A stretch of DNA of 9,587 bases, taken from CAG-877 sp963660495 (GTDB taxonomy: Bacteria; Bacillota_I; Bacilli_A; RF39; UBA660). The notes beneath the pieces are model-generated. The model saw only the letters and a list, made by a program, of their open reading frames with translations, had not been told where the DNA came from and searched no databases. Below are positions 1 to 6,698 of this stretch, piece after piece. Each line of letters opens with the position of its first letter. Within the stretch, counting starts at the first letter, position 1. Both the position numbers and the translations under genes were made by a program. The stretch spans positions 1 to 9,587 of the forward strand of contig CAVKYO010000072.1 of assembly GCA_963660495.1 (NCBI GenBank). Reading direction: 5' to 3'.

Positions 1-70
1 TTATAACATTGGTCTTTCTTTTTTTGTGCCTTTCCCCAAATAATTTTACACCATCTCTGTTCTTTTTCTT

Positions 71-100
71 TTGACTTATTAGTTTATAAGATAGTATAAT
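71..100 (+). promoter_or_regulatory. Promoter of the ABC-F gene
   Basis: TTGACT (71-76) and a perfect TATAAT (95-100) are separated by 18 bases, a good sigma-A-type promoter. Transcription would start near 107. That is downstream of the ATG at 99, so this ATG cannot be the start codon of the gene on this transcript. Confidence 0.8.
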
Positions 101-131
101 GAAGAAGGCAATATTTTATGGGAGTGATAAA

Positions 132-1718
132 ATGATACAAGTTAATAATGTTAGTTTGAAATTTGGAAAAAGAACTTTGTTTGAAGATGTTAATATTAAA
201 TTTACTGAGGGTAATTGTTATGGTTTAATTGGAGCAAATGGTTCTGGAAAGTCTACATTTTTGAAATTATTGTCAGGTGAAATAGAAACAACTACGGGTG
301 AAGTAATTATATCTAAAAATGAGAGACTTTCGTTTTTAAGACAGGATCATTATCAGTATGATGATAATAGAGTTATTGATGTTGTAATTATGGGTAATGA
401 TAAGCTTTACAAAATTATGGAAGAAAAAAATAAGATGTACGCACAAACTGAATTCAGTGAAGAAGATGGTATGAAATTAGCTAATTTAGAGGCAGAATTT
501 ATGGATTTAGATGGATGGAATGCTGAGTCTGATGCTTGTACACTTTTAAATAATTTAGGAATAGATGAAAAATATCATTATGTTTTAATGAGTGAGATTC
601 CAGTTAAGGACCGTGTAAAAGTATTACTTGCACAAGCTTTATTTGGTAATCCAGATATTTTACTTTTAGATGAACCTACAAATAGTTTGGATTTAGATGC
701 TATTCGCTGGTTAGAAGAGTTTTTAATTAATTTTAATAATACAGTTATTCTTGTTTCACATGATAGACATTTTTTAAATAAAGTTTGTACGCATATTGCG
801 GATATTGATTATGGTAAGATTAAGTTATATTTTGGTAACTATGATTTTTGGTATGAATCAAGTGAATTATTACAAAAACAAATGCGTGAGTCTAATAAGA
901 AAAAAGAAGAAAAAATTAAAGAGTTACAAGCTTTTATTGCGAGGTTTTCAGCTAATGCTTCAAAGTCTAAACAAGCTACTTCTAGGAAGAAAATGTTAGA
1001 TAAGATTCAACTTGATGAAATTATACCTTCTTCTAGAAAATATCCTTATATTGATTTTAAAATTGAAAAGCCAGCTGGTAAAGAAATATTAAAAGTAGAA
1101 AATCTTACTAAAGTAGTTGATGGTAAAAAAATTTTAAATAAAGTATCATTTACAGTTCTAAAAGGTGATAAAATTACTTTTATTGCAAATAATGACTTGG
1201 TTAAAACGACTTTGTTTAATATTTTAACTGGTAAAGAAAAGTATGATTCTGGTACTATAGAATTTGGTAAGACTATTAATTATTCTTATTTACCTCAGGA
1301 TAATACAGAATATTTTGATGTTGATAAGAACATTATGGAATGGATAGGGCAATATTATGATATTAAGGATGAAACAGTTCTTCGCGGATTTTTAGGTAGA
1401 ATGTTATTCTCTGGCGATGATGTATTTAAAAAAGTATCTGTTTTATCTGGTGGAGAAAAGATGCGTTGTATGTTATCTAAATTAATGTTAGAAGGACCTA
1501 ACTTCTTAATATTAGATGAGCCTACTAACCATTTGGATTTGGAAAGTATTACATCTTTAAATAAAGGCTTAATTAATTTCCAAGGTGAAGTATTATTTAC
1601 TTCTCGTGATTATGAACTTAATAGTACTGTTACTAATCGTGTTATTGAGATATTAGATGATGGTTCTATTATCGATAGATGTGTTCCATATGAAGAATAT
1701 ATAGAAAGTAAAAGATAA
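132..1718 (+). CDS. ybiT: YbiT-like ABC-F family ATPase
   Basis: Soluble ABC-F protein of 528 aa with two ATPase domains and no membrane segments. ABC-F proteins act on the ribosome rather than in transport. The start is ATG 132: GGGAG at 120-124 lies 7 bases before it, while the upstream in-frame ATG at 99 overlaps the promoter. NBD1 has Walker A GANGSGKST (34-42), Walker B LLLDEPTN (about 177-184) and H-loop SHDRH (209-213). The linker (about 240-310) carries FSANASKSKQATSR, which I recall as typical of E. coli YbiT, as is the length (about 530 aa). NBD2 has an intact signature LSGGEK (438-443) and LILDEPTNHLD, but its Walker A is degenerate (ANNDLVKTT, 352-360) and the H-loop reads SRD (491-493). 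NBD1 lacks a consensus signature (SEIPVKDR), as in YbiT. The cellular role of YbiT-type proteins is unclear; a translation factor is more likely than antibiotic resistance. Confidence 0.93.
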   Translation: MIQVNNVSLKFGKRTLFEDVNIKFTEGNCYGLIGANGSGKSTFLKLLSGEIETTTGEVIISKNERLSFLRQDHYQYDDNRVIDVVIMGNDKLYKIMEEKNKMYAQTEFSEEDGMKLANLEAEFMDLDGWNAESDACTLLNNLGIDEKYHYVLMSEIPVKDRVKVLLAQALFGNPDILLLDEPTNSLDLDAIRWLEEFLINFNNTVILVSHDRHFLNKVCTHIADIDYGKIKLYFGNYDFWYESSELLQKQMRESNKKKEEKIKELQAFIARFSANASKSKQATSRKKMLDKIQLDEIIPSSRKYPYIDFKIEKPAGKEILKVENLTKVVDGKKILNKVSFTVLKGDKITFIANNDLVKTTLFNILTGKEKYDSGTIEFGKTINYSYLPQDNTEYFDVDKNIMEWIGQYYDIKDETVLRGFLGRMLFSGDDVFKKVSVLSGGEKMRCMLSKLMLEGPNFLILDEPTNHLDLESITSLNKGLINFQGEVLFTSRDYELNSTVTNRVIEILDDGSIIDRCVPYEEYIESKR

Positions 1719-1745
1719 GACTTTGATTAGTCCTTATCTTTTTTT
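1710..1745 (+). terminator. Intrinsic terminator, probably bidirectional
   Basis: AAAAGATAAGACT (1710-1722) pairs with AGTCCTTATCTTTT (1729-1742) around loop TTGATT, with one bulged base, followed by T to 1745. The stop codon of the ABC-F gene lies inside the 5' arm. The stop codon of the convergent activase gene (1744-1746) touches the 3' side, so the hairpin can serve both strands, although the minus-strand T tract is shorter. Confidence 0.85.
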
Positions 1746-2694
1746 AACTTATTTTTACTTCGCCTTTTTCACAACGGTTGCCCCAGGAATCTATTAGATG
1801 TTCATTTCTTTTTACAGTTATTATTTCACAGTTGTTTGGACAACCTGGACAGTTATGACTTTCTGTTTTAAATATGTTTTCAACTATATCAAATGAGAAA
1901 TCTATTTCTTTTTCTTTTTTGGATAGTATTGCTACTCCTAAGGCACCTAGTAAGTGTCCATTAGGATCAGTTATTACTTTTGTTTGGAGTATTTCTTCAA
2001 AGGCTTTTTTTACACCAATATTTTTTGATACTCCTCCTTGAAAGATCACTGTTCCTTCAATTTTTTTACCTTTCGCAACATTATTTAAATAGTTTAGGGC
2101 TATACTTTTACAAAGTCCTGCAACGATATCTTTTTTTTCGTATCCAAGTTGAGCTTTATGAACTAAGTCACTTTCAGCAAATACGGTACATCTTGCGGCA
2201 ATTAGAGCAGGATTTGTACTTGTTAGGGCTATTTTTCCAAAGTCTTCAATAGGTATATCTAGTCGCTTTGCTTGACTTGTTAGGAAGGCACCAGTACCCG
2301 CTGCACATAAAGTATTCATGGCGTAGTCGACAACGATACCATCTCTTATTAAGATTATTTTAGAGTCTTGACCACCGATTTCAATAATGGTTTTGATATC
2401 TGGATATTTTGAAAGAGTACCAATGGCATGTGCAGTTATTTCATTTTTTATGATACTGGCATTTAAAATTGTACCAATGAGTTTTCTAGCTGAACCTGTT
2501 GTGCCAACGGATACGATTTTTATATCTTTTCCTTTTATTTTTTTGTGTAATTCGTTAATTACTTCTTTTACTGCATTTATAGGATTTCCTTTGGTCCAAA
2601 GATATGATGTAGCTAGAATATTGTTGGATTCATCTATTATTACTCCTTTGGTGGAAATTGATCCAATATCTATTCCTAAATAACTTTTTATCAT
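1744..2694 (-). CDS. Acyl-CoA dehydratase activase (BadF/BadG/HgdC ATPase family)
   Basis: ATPase of the ASKHA fold, 316 aa. In the known family, a homodimer holding one [4Fe-4S] cluster uses ATP to inject an electron into a 2-hydroxyacyl-CoA dehydratase. Visible motifs are the phosphate-binding GIDIGSISTKG (7-17), IGGQDSK (106-112), and the two cluster-ligand cysteines, C130 in LCAAGTG and C169 in RCTVFAESD. A C-terminal extension carries CPGCPNNC (282-289) plus C308, possibly a second metal or cluster site; similar motifs occur in the long fused activase/DUF2229 proteins. ATG 2694 overlaps the TGA of the preceding gene by 4 bases (ATGA), so translation is likely coupled. It is the last gene of the three-gene operon. 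The substrate is unknown, and no CoA-transferase or other pathway gene is in view. Confidence 0.9.
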   Translation of the reverse strand: MIKSYLGIDIGSISTKGVIIDESNNILATSYLWTKGNPINAVKEVINELHKKIKGKDIKIVSVGTTGSARKLIGTILNASIIKNEITAHAIGTLSKYPDIKTIIEIGGQDSKIILIRDGIVVDYAMNTLCAAGTGAFLTSQAKRLDIPIEDFGKIALTSTNPALIAARCTVFAESDLVHKAQLGYEKKDIVAGLCKSIALNYLNNVAKGKKIEGTVIFQGGVSKNIGVKKAFEEILQTKVITDPNGHLLGALGVAILSKKEKEIDFSFDIVENIFKTESHNCPGCPNNCEIITVKRNEHLIDSWGNRCEKGEVKIS

Positions 2695-3758
2695 TTTTTC
2701 ATTCTCCTTATTTTAATTAGATCTTCAAAGGCTTCTAATCTGGTTTTAATTCCTTCATCAGATGTTTCAACGTCGTAGGAAAAGAAAATAATCGGCATTT
2801 TTCTTTCTTGACATATTTTTTGAATTATTGGTATGGCTCCTATTTCTGGAGTACAGCCAAAGGGTTTAGTATGAATAATTCCATCATATGATTTGTTTAT
2901 TAATTTAATGGTACGATAGACGTTATCTAGTCCATCGGCACCTAATGAGTATTTACAGTAGTTTTTAGTAGTTTTTAGCATGATTTTTCGCATGAATTTT
3001 TTCTGCCATAGTAGGTAACTTAAATTAGTGTAACGCTTTATTTCTATATGCATCTTGGCTAATTCTTTTTCAAGAAAGTAGGTGGCGAATGGTTCCATTG
3101 CGGTATATAGTTCACCAATGATACCTACTTTTAGACAGTTTTTAGGTTTGGCATAAGGAATTTTTTTAATTAATTTTTTATGTTTAAAATAGTAGTAGGT
3201 CATTTTTATTATGGAACTTGTTGTTGTAAAGTTTTTTAACATTCTTTTCTTTTCTTTGATGTATGAGTCTTTTTCTATTTCAAAACCTATTCGTAGTCTT
3301 ATTATTTTATCAATTTTATCCATATTCCAGATGAATAGTAGGGTATATAATATCTGATGTATGAAGTATGTAAATAGAAGGTTTTGATTTAGTTCTTTAA
3401 ATTTTTTATATACTTTGGTAATTTTTATTTTTCCATTTGAAAATATATTATAAAATTCGAAATTGTATCCTAGGTCTTTTAGTATTGTTTCTGTTACTTC
3501 AGCGTAATATCTGTAACGACATCCTGCTCCTGCTGTTATTAAAATGTTTGCTCCTTCTTCTAATGATTCAATAAAGTTTCCTAGATTATATTTGAATGGT
3601 AGACATACTGTGTCTGGTGCATATTTAGCACCTAAGGCAATTGTTTTTTTAGTGATAGTAGGAGCAGGTTTTACTTTTAATTTTGTTGTTCGAGATAGAA
3701 ATGTTTTTATTGGTATGTAGTAGTCAGACATGTGAGGGAAGCTAATTATTTTAGTCAT
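2691..3758 (-). CDS. 2-hydroxyacyl-CoA dehydratase-like protein (DUF2229 / 'CoA protein activase' type), second subunit
   Basis: Protein of 355 aa related to dehydratase component D. Landmarks are FPHMSDYYIPIKTF near the N-terminus, DTVCLPFKYNLGNFIE (C52), AGAGCRYRYYAE (C80), GELYTAMEPFATYFLE, PFGCTPEIGAIPI (C302) and TRLEAFEDL near the end. The three spaced cysteines fit iron-sulfur ligation as in dehydratase subunits, which is inference. ATG 3758 is chosen because GAAGGTG (3771-3765) lies 6 bases upstream; the alternative GTG at 3767 overlaps that ribosome binding site. The start overlaps the end of the preceding gene by 8 bases (ATGACTAA), and the TGA overlaps the start of the activase gene. 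A region rich in aromatic residues (about 128-146, FTYFIHQILYTLLFIW) is hydrophobic, but I do not read it as a membrane anchor. The precise reaction is unknown. Confidence 0.85.
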   Translation of the reverse strand: MTKIISFPHMSDYYIPIKTFLSRTTKLKVKPAPTITKKTIALGAKYAPDTVCLPFKYNLGNFIESLEEGANILITAGAGCRYRYYAEVTETILKDLGYNFEFYNIFSNGKIKITKVYKKFKELNQNLLFTYFIHQILYTLLFIWNMDKIDKIIRLRIGFEIEKDSYIKEKKRMLKNFTTTSSIIKMTYYYFKHKKLIKKIPYAKPKNCLKVGIIGELYTAMEPFATYFLEKELAKMHIEIKRYTNLSYLLWQKKFMRKIMLKTTKNYCKYSLGADGLDNVYRTIKLINKSYDGIIHTKPFGCTPEIGAIPIIQKICQERKMPIIFFSYDVETSDEGIKTRLEAFEDLIKIRRMKK

Positions 3759-4671
3759 TTTTTTCACCTTCTTTTACATTGGTTAGAATGTCTATAAAAC
3801 TTTCTAGACGTGTAATAATACCAACTTCGCTATTTAGGTTTTCAAATGTCAGATTAATTATAGGTATATTTTTTACTTTTCTAGTTATTAGTTCATTACT
3901 TAGAGAGTCTGGACCACATGGGAATGATGAGATTATGATAATTCCATCTACTTTGTCGCGGTAATAGTTTATACTAGCAACACCTTCTTTACTGTGTGTC
4001 CAATGAATATCAGTTGAAAGTTTTCTACATTCTTCATCAATTATGGTATGATTAATTTTGTCACTATAGATAATTGTAATGTTATTTTGTAATAAATATT
4101 TTGTAATTGTTTTTCCTATTAAATCGTCGTATAGGTTGTATGGATGCCCGGCTAGTAATATTTTTATATTATCTGTTTTTAAATTTTCTTCTTGTGCTTG
4201 TTCTTTTTCTAATCTTTTCTCTAGGCTTTTTTTCTTGGCATATTTATAGGCTTTATAGCTTTCAATATAGGATTTTCCTAAGCTTTCTCCTAATTTTAGA
4301 TAGGCAATTAATTTTGTTTTATTTTGTGTTAGGTCAATGTCGTAATTTATAATTTTTATATTAAATAAATTATTAACTAAGTCATATAAGCAGTTAAAGT
4401 TTGTACATACTTGTTCGTTTTTTTTTATAGAATATAGTCTTGGTATTAAAATGTAGTCGCATTTATTTTCTAAATCTATTATGTGTCCTAGGTATAGTTT
4501 TAATGATAGACAGGCTTCGTCTTGAGCTGTTTTTATTCCATTTTGAAGTATTTGTTTATTACTTTTTGAACTGGTTATGGTTTTATAGTTAAGTTTTGAA
4601 AAGAATGCTTCCCAGAAATCATAATCATAGTAGTAGAGAAGTGCTCTTGGTATTCCTATTGTTTTTGTAAT
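3751..4671 (-). CDS. 2-hydroxyacyl-CoA dehydratase-like protein (IPRALLYY type), first subunit, probable AUU start
   Basis: Open frame of 306 codons plus TAA, read directly from the sequence. It opens with TKTIGIPRALLYYYDYDFW and continues with DEACLSLKLYLGH (C54), DYILIPRLYS, VCTNFNC (C89, C94), GHPYNLYDDLIG, FPCGPDSLSNE (C252) and TRLESFIDIL. These are landmarks of the proteins annotated 'acyl-CoA dehydratase activase-related' that accompany the next two genes in Clostridia and relatives. No in-frame ATG, GTG or TTG exists anywhere from the upstream TAA (4686-4684) to the stop, so the encoded protein has no internal methionine. The only sensible starts are ATT at 4671 or ATT at 4674. I prefer 4671: it gives 7-base spacing from the core of a very long Shine-Dalgarno sequence and fits the usual start just before K-x-IGIPRA. 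A mutated or miscalled ATG (one base, 4669) is the main alternative. The gene overlaps its downstream partner by 8 bases. Confidence 0.85.
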   Translation of the reverse strand: MTKTIGIPRALLYYYDYDFWEAFFSKLNYKTITSSKSNKQILQNGIKTAQDEACLSLKLYLGHIIDLENKCDYILIPRLYSIKKNEQVCTNFNCLYDLVNNLFNIKIINYDIDLTQNKTKLIAYLKLGESLGKSYIESYKAYKYAKKKSLEKRLEKEQAQEENLKTDNIKILLAGHPYNLYDDLIGKTITKYLLQNNITIIYSDKINHTIIDEECRKLSTDIHWTHSKEGVASINYYRDKVDGIIIISSFPCGPDSLSNELITRKVKNIPIINLTFENLNSEVGIITRLESFIDILTNVKEGEKND

Positions 4672-4674
4672 AAT

Positions 4675-4686
4675 ATCACATCCTTA
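4675..4686 (-). promoter_or_regulatory. Extended Shine-Dalgarno sequence for the AUU-start gene
   Basis: On the minus strand, TAAGGATGTGAT matches TAAGGAGGTGAT, the full complement of the usual 16S rRNA 3' tail, at 11 of 12 positions. It ends directly before two ATT codons (4674, 4671). It also contains ATGTGA (4681-4676), a start codon followed at once by a stop. The unusual strength of this site supports initiation at a non-canonical codon and decides the start. Confidence 0.7.
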
Positions 4687-4783
4687 TTTAAGAATATGTA
4701 TTATTATTTTTATGTATTATTTATTTAAATCGACATTTATTTCTTTTTTGTACCTTTTGTTAGCTTTTTTATGGTTATTTTAA

Positions 4784-4813
4784 TTGTGATATTAATATTT
4801 AGTATGGTATAAT
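4784..4813 (+). promoter_or_regulatory. Promoter of the PH-like gene
   Basis: TTGTGA (4784-4789), an 18-base spacer and TATAAT (4808-4813) preceded by TGG give an extended -10 promoter. Transcription should begin near 4820, leaving a short leader that contains AGGAGG (4825-4830). I could not find a comparably clear promoter for the divergent minus-strand operon in the same intergenic stretch. Confidence 0.75.
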
Positions 4814-4833
4814 ATTTGTTGTATAGGAGGTAT

Positions 4834-4869
4834 ATGGCTATATGGGTGAAGTTTATAGAAGAGCGATGA
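4834..4869 (+). other. Possible 11-codon leader ORF overlapping the PH-like gene start
   Basis: ATG 4834 lies 3 bases after AGGAGG and opens MAIWVKFIEER followed by TGA (4867-4869). This TGA overlaps an ATG at 4866 that is in frame with the PH-like gene (its Met9), in the ATGA arrangement typical of coupled translation. AGGAGG is 11 bases from ATG 4842, rather long. Whether the ribosome uses 4834, 4842 or both cannot be decided from sequence alone. Confidence 0.3.
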
Positions 4870-5282
4870 AATTTAAAAAGTTACATCCTTCTACAATTGG
4901 ATGGCGTATAAAGAAAAATGCTAGTATTGTTGAAAAGCATTTAAATCCAGATGAGCATGTTATTTATGTTTTTGTTGCTCAAAAGAATGATAATCCTTTG
5001 GATGTTTTAAGTACGGCAGTTATTGCTCTTACAGATAAAAGAATTTTAATTGGAAGGAAAAGAGTTGTTTTTGGCTATTTTTTAGATTCTGTTACACCTG
5101 ATTTATTTAATGATTTAAAGATAAAAGGTGGCTTAATTTGGGGAAAAGTTTACATCGATACTGTAAAGGAATTTATTACGCTTTCTAATATTGGTGTTGA
5201 AGCACTGCCAGAAATTGAAACGAAAATAAGTAGTTATATGATGGAAATGAAAAAGAAATATTATTCGCGTAATGATGAATAG
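4842..5282 (+). CDS. PH-domain-like small cytoplasmic protein
   Basis: Protein of 146 aa with no signal peptide or membrane segment. After a basic N-terminus (MKFKKLHPSTIGWRIKKN), the core NPDEHVIYVFVAQKND..STAVIALTDKRILIGRKRV reads as the alternating strands of a bacterial PH-like (YokE/bPH type) domain. The T-D-K-R-I-L-I pattern after a first strand pair is characteristic. It ends in a probable amphipathic helix (about 125-143). The start is either ATG 4842 or ATG 4866 (Met9); AGGAGG at 4825-4830 is far from both. It has its own promoter and is followed by a terminator-like hairpin, so it may be a single-gene unit. Function unknown: PH-like domains of this type are often of undefined ligand. 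Confidence 0.75.
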   Translation: MGEVYRRAMKFKKLHPSTIGWRIKKNASIVEKHLNPDEHVIYVFVAQKNDNPLDVLSTAVIALTDKRILIGRKRVVFGYFLDSVTPDLFNDLKIKGGLIWGKVYIDTVKEFITLSNIGVEALPEIETKISSYMMEMKKKYYSRNDE

Positions 5283-5284
5283 GA

Positions 5285-5316
5285 AGGTTAAAGTCTTTAT
5301 TTTAACTTTTTTTTTT
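5285..5316 (+). terminator. Probable intrinsic terminator after the PH-like gene
   Basis: GTTAAA (5287-5292) pairs with TTTAAC (5301-5306) around an 8-base loop and is followed by ten T residues (5307-5316). The stem is short and all but two pairs are A-T, so readthrough into the next gene is likely. Confidence 0.6.
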
Positions 5317-5324
5317 GCTATAAT
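5316..5324 (+). promoter_or_regulatory. Extended -10 promoter element of the membrane protein gene
   Basis: TGCTATAAT is a perfect TATAAT (5319-5324) with the TGn extension. No good -35 box is visible upstream because the space is taken by the terminator T tract. Transcription would start near 5331, giving an 11-base leader beginning with GGTGAT, which is also the ribosome binding site (5 bases before ATG 5342). Confidence 0.55.
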
Positions 5325-5341
5325 TGTGATGGTGATAGGAT

Positions 5342-6598
5342 ATGAAAAAGTTACTACCAATTTTGTTTTTACTTGGGGCAGCAGCTTTGATTTTTCAGAT
5401 TTTTGTTCAATTTTTTATGAGACATCATGAAGTGGACTATTCAATTATTACAAAAGATAATTCTTATTTAATACATGAGAAATTAAAGATTGATGGAAAG
5501 AAGAATACTTATTATTTTAAATTAATTGATGATAATCAGGATACTTATATTTTTAATTTGGAACATGATTATAATAGACAAGATGAAATAGTTAAGGATG
5601 TTAAATTTTTGGATGATGGTGATTTAAAATGTATTTTTCCAATTTTTAAAAAAGGTTTAACTGGTGATATATATTGTAAGTATAAGAAACAGCAAGTTAG
5701 TTATTCTTATTTGAGACAGACTAATAATAGCTCTCTAGATAAATATATTAAGAAGTTAAAGAAATCTGGTTATATTGCTAAGTCTTGGGCTAGGGATACT
5801 TTACCTAAAAAAGATACAGTATATGATATTTATAGGGATAATGTTAAAGAAGATACTATTTTTACAGTATGGGATTATAGAGGATTTTATATTATTAATG
5901 ATAAGAAAGTAATTAAAAAGGACTTTTTAAATCATGATCAATATGAAAATAATTTGTCTTATTTGACTGATAATTATTATGTTTCTATTAATACGGATTT
6001 AAATTCTGGTAATATGTATACCTCATTTTATTTGTATGATATTTTGAATGGGGGAAAAGGTAGAGTAGATTTGGATGAGCAAATTTCATTTAATATGTAT
6101 ATTAATGGTTCGTATGATGGAAAGTTTTATTATACTGATTTAAATACTAAGAAGCAGTATGCTCTAGATCCTGATAAGGAAACTGTAATGGAAGTGGGTA
6201 ATGTTAAAGATGGATTTAAGAGTATCCAAGGTAGAAAATTAGTTACAGTTTCTTCAAAGGAGTATTTAAAGTCTAATAATATTTGGACTAATGATGTAGT
6301 TAATAATGTCCTTGGTAATATGTATGGTGCAAAAGAAGTAAAGAAAACGGATGATATGTATTATTTTGTTACTGATAATGGTGATTTTTACAAGGCAGAT
6401 AAAACTAATTTGAAAAATTCGGTGTTATTGTTTCATTTTGATTCTGTTTCAGAATGGAAAGTAAAAGGTGATAATGTTATGATTGTTTCTGGTGATACGA
6501 TGTATTACTATGATGATGTGTATGGTTTATTGCCTATTGTTACTAGTAATGAATTTATTTATAACTATAAAAATATTTGTGATTTTTATACTAAGTAA
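5342..6598 (+). CDS. Membrane-anchored exported protein of unknown function
   Basis: Protein of 418 aa that I do not recognise. Residues 1-3 are basic (MKK) and residues about 4-26 form one hydrophobic segment (LLPILFLLGAAALIFQIFVQFF) followed by RHH. This gives a single N-terminal anchor with about 390 residues outside the membrane and no lipobox cysteine. The exported part is rich in Tyr, Asp, Asn and Lys, with many short strand-like stretches broken by turns such as NGSYDGKFYYTDLN, WDYRGFYIINDKK and TDNGDFYKADK. This suggests a beta-propeller-like or repeated beta architecture, an inference from pattern only. GGTGAT at 5331-5336 is the ribosome binding site. The gene follows the PH-like gene by 59 bases and ends before a strong terminator, so the two may be partly co-transcribed. 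A substrate-binding or cell-surface sensing role is possible but unsupported. Confidence 0.85.
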   Translation: MKKLLPILFLLGAAALIFQIFVQFFMRHHEVDYSIITKDNSYLIHEKLKIDGKKNTYYFKLIDDNQDTYIFNLEHDYNRQDEIVKDVKFLDDGDLKCIFPIFKKGLTGDIYCKYKKQQVSYSYLRQTNNSSLDKYIKKLKKSGYIAKSWARDTLPKKDTVYDIYRDNVKEDTIFTVWDYRGFYIINDKKVIKKDFLNHDQYENNLSYLTDNYYVSINTDLNSGNMYTSFYLYDILNGGKGRVDLDEQISFNMYINGSYDGKFYYTDLNTKKQYALDPDKETVMEVGNVKDGFKSIQGRKLVTVSSKEYLKSNNIWTNDVVNNVLGNMYGAKEVKKTDDMYYFVTDNGDFYKADKTNLKNSVLLFHFDSVSEWKVKGDNVMIVSGDTMYYYDDVYGLLPIVTSNEFIYNYKNICDFYTK

Positions 6599-6614
6599 AC
6601 TGTTTATTATGGTG

Positions 6615-6653
6615 AGAAGTGATGTATTTTTAGTATATTACTTCTTTTTTTTT
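6615..6653 (+). terminator. Strong intrinsic terminator
   Basis: AGAAGTGATGTA (6615-6626) pairs over 12 bases, two of them G-U, with TATATTACTTCT (6634-6645). The loop is 7 bases and nine T residues follow (6645-6653). It closes the membrane protein transcription unit. Confidence 0.9.
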
Positions 6654-6672
6654 CATAAAATGTTTTAAAAAT

Positions 6673-6698
6673 GCGATAATTTTTGTTGAAATTATCGC
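6673..6698. repeat. Perfect inverted repeat overlapping the tRNA promoter -35 box
   Basis: GCGATAATTT (6673-6682) and AAATTATCGC (6689-6698) are perfect reverse complements around a 6-base spacer. The right arm and spacer contain the TTGAAA -35 box (6686-6691) of the tRNA promoter. It lacks a downstream T tract on the plus strand, so it looks more like an operator than a terminator. Confidence 0.7.

Noticed and set aside
1..90. Possible minus-strand gene end or start at the left edge
   Set aside because: Short minus-strand frames exist (one could end in GTKKERPML), but no frame has a start codon with a ribosome binding site and none is long enough to judge.
99..131. Upstream ATG at 99 as start of the ABC-F gene
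   Set aside because: It overlaps the TATAAT box, lies before the expected transcription start, and adds residues foreign to the family; ATG 132 has a proper ribosome binding site.
3759..3767. GTG 3767 as start of the second dehydratase-like gene
   Set aside because: It overlaps the GAAGGTG ribosome binding site that is correctly spaced for ATG 3758.
1980..4352. Plus-strand frames of 61-98 codons across the minus-strand operon
   Set aside because: They run antisense to genes with clear family motifs, lack ribosome binding sites, and have low-complexity products; two of them only appear free because the AUU-start gene is missed by start-codon rules.
4687..4783. Promoter for the minus-strand dehydratase-like operon
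   Set aside because: Several AT-rich hexamers exist but none pairs with a convincing -35 at 16-18 bases, so no call was made.
5133..5360. Minus-strand 75-codon frame over the end of the PH-like gene
   Set aside because: It is antisense to the PH-like gene, its terminator and the next start, with no ribosome binding site.
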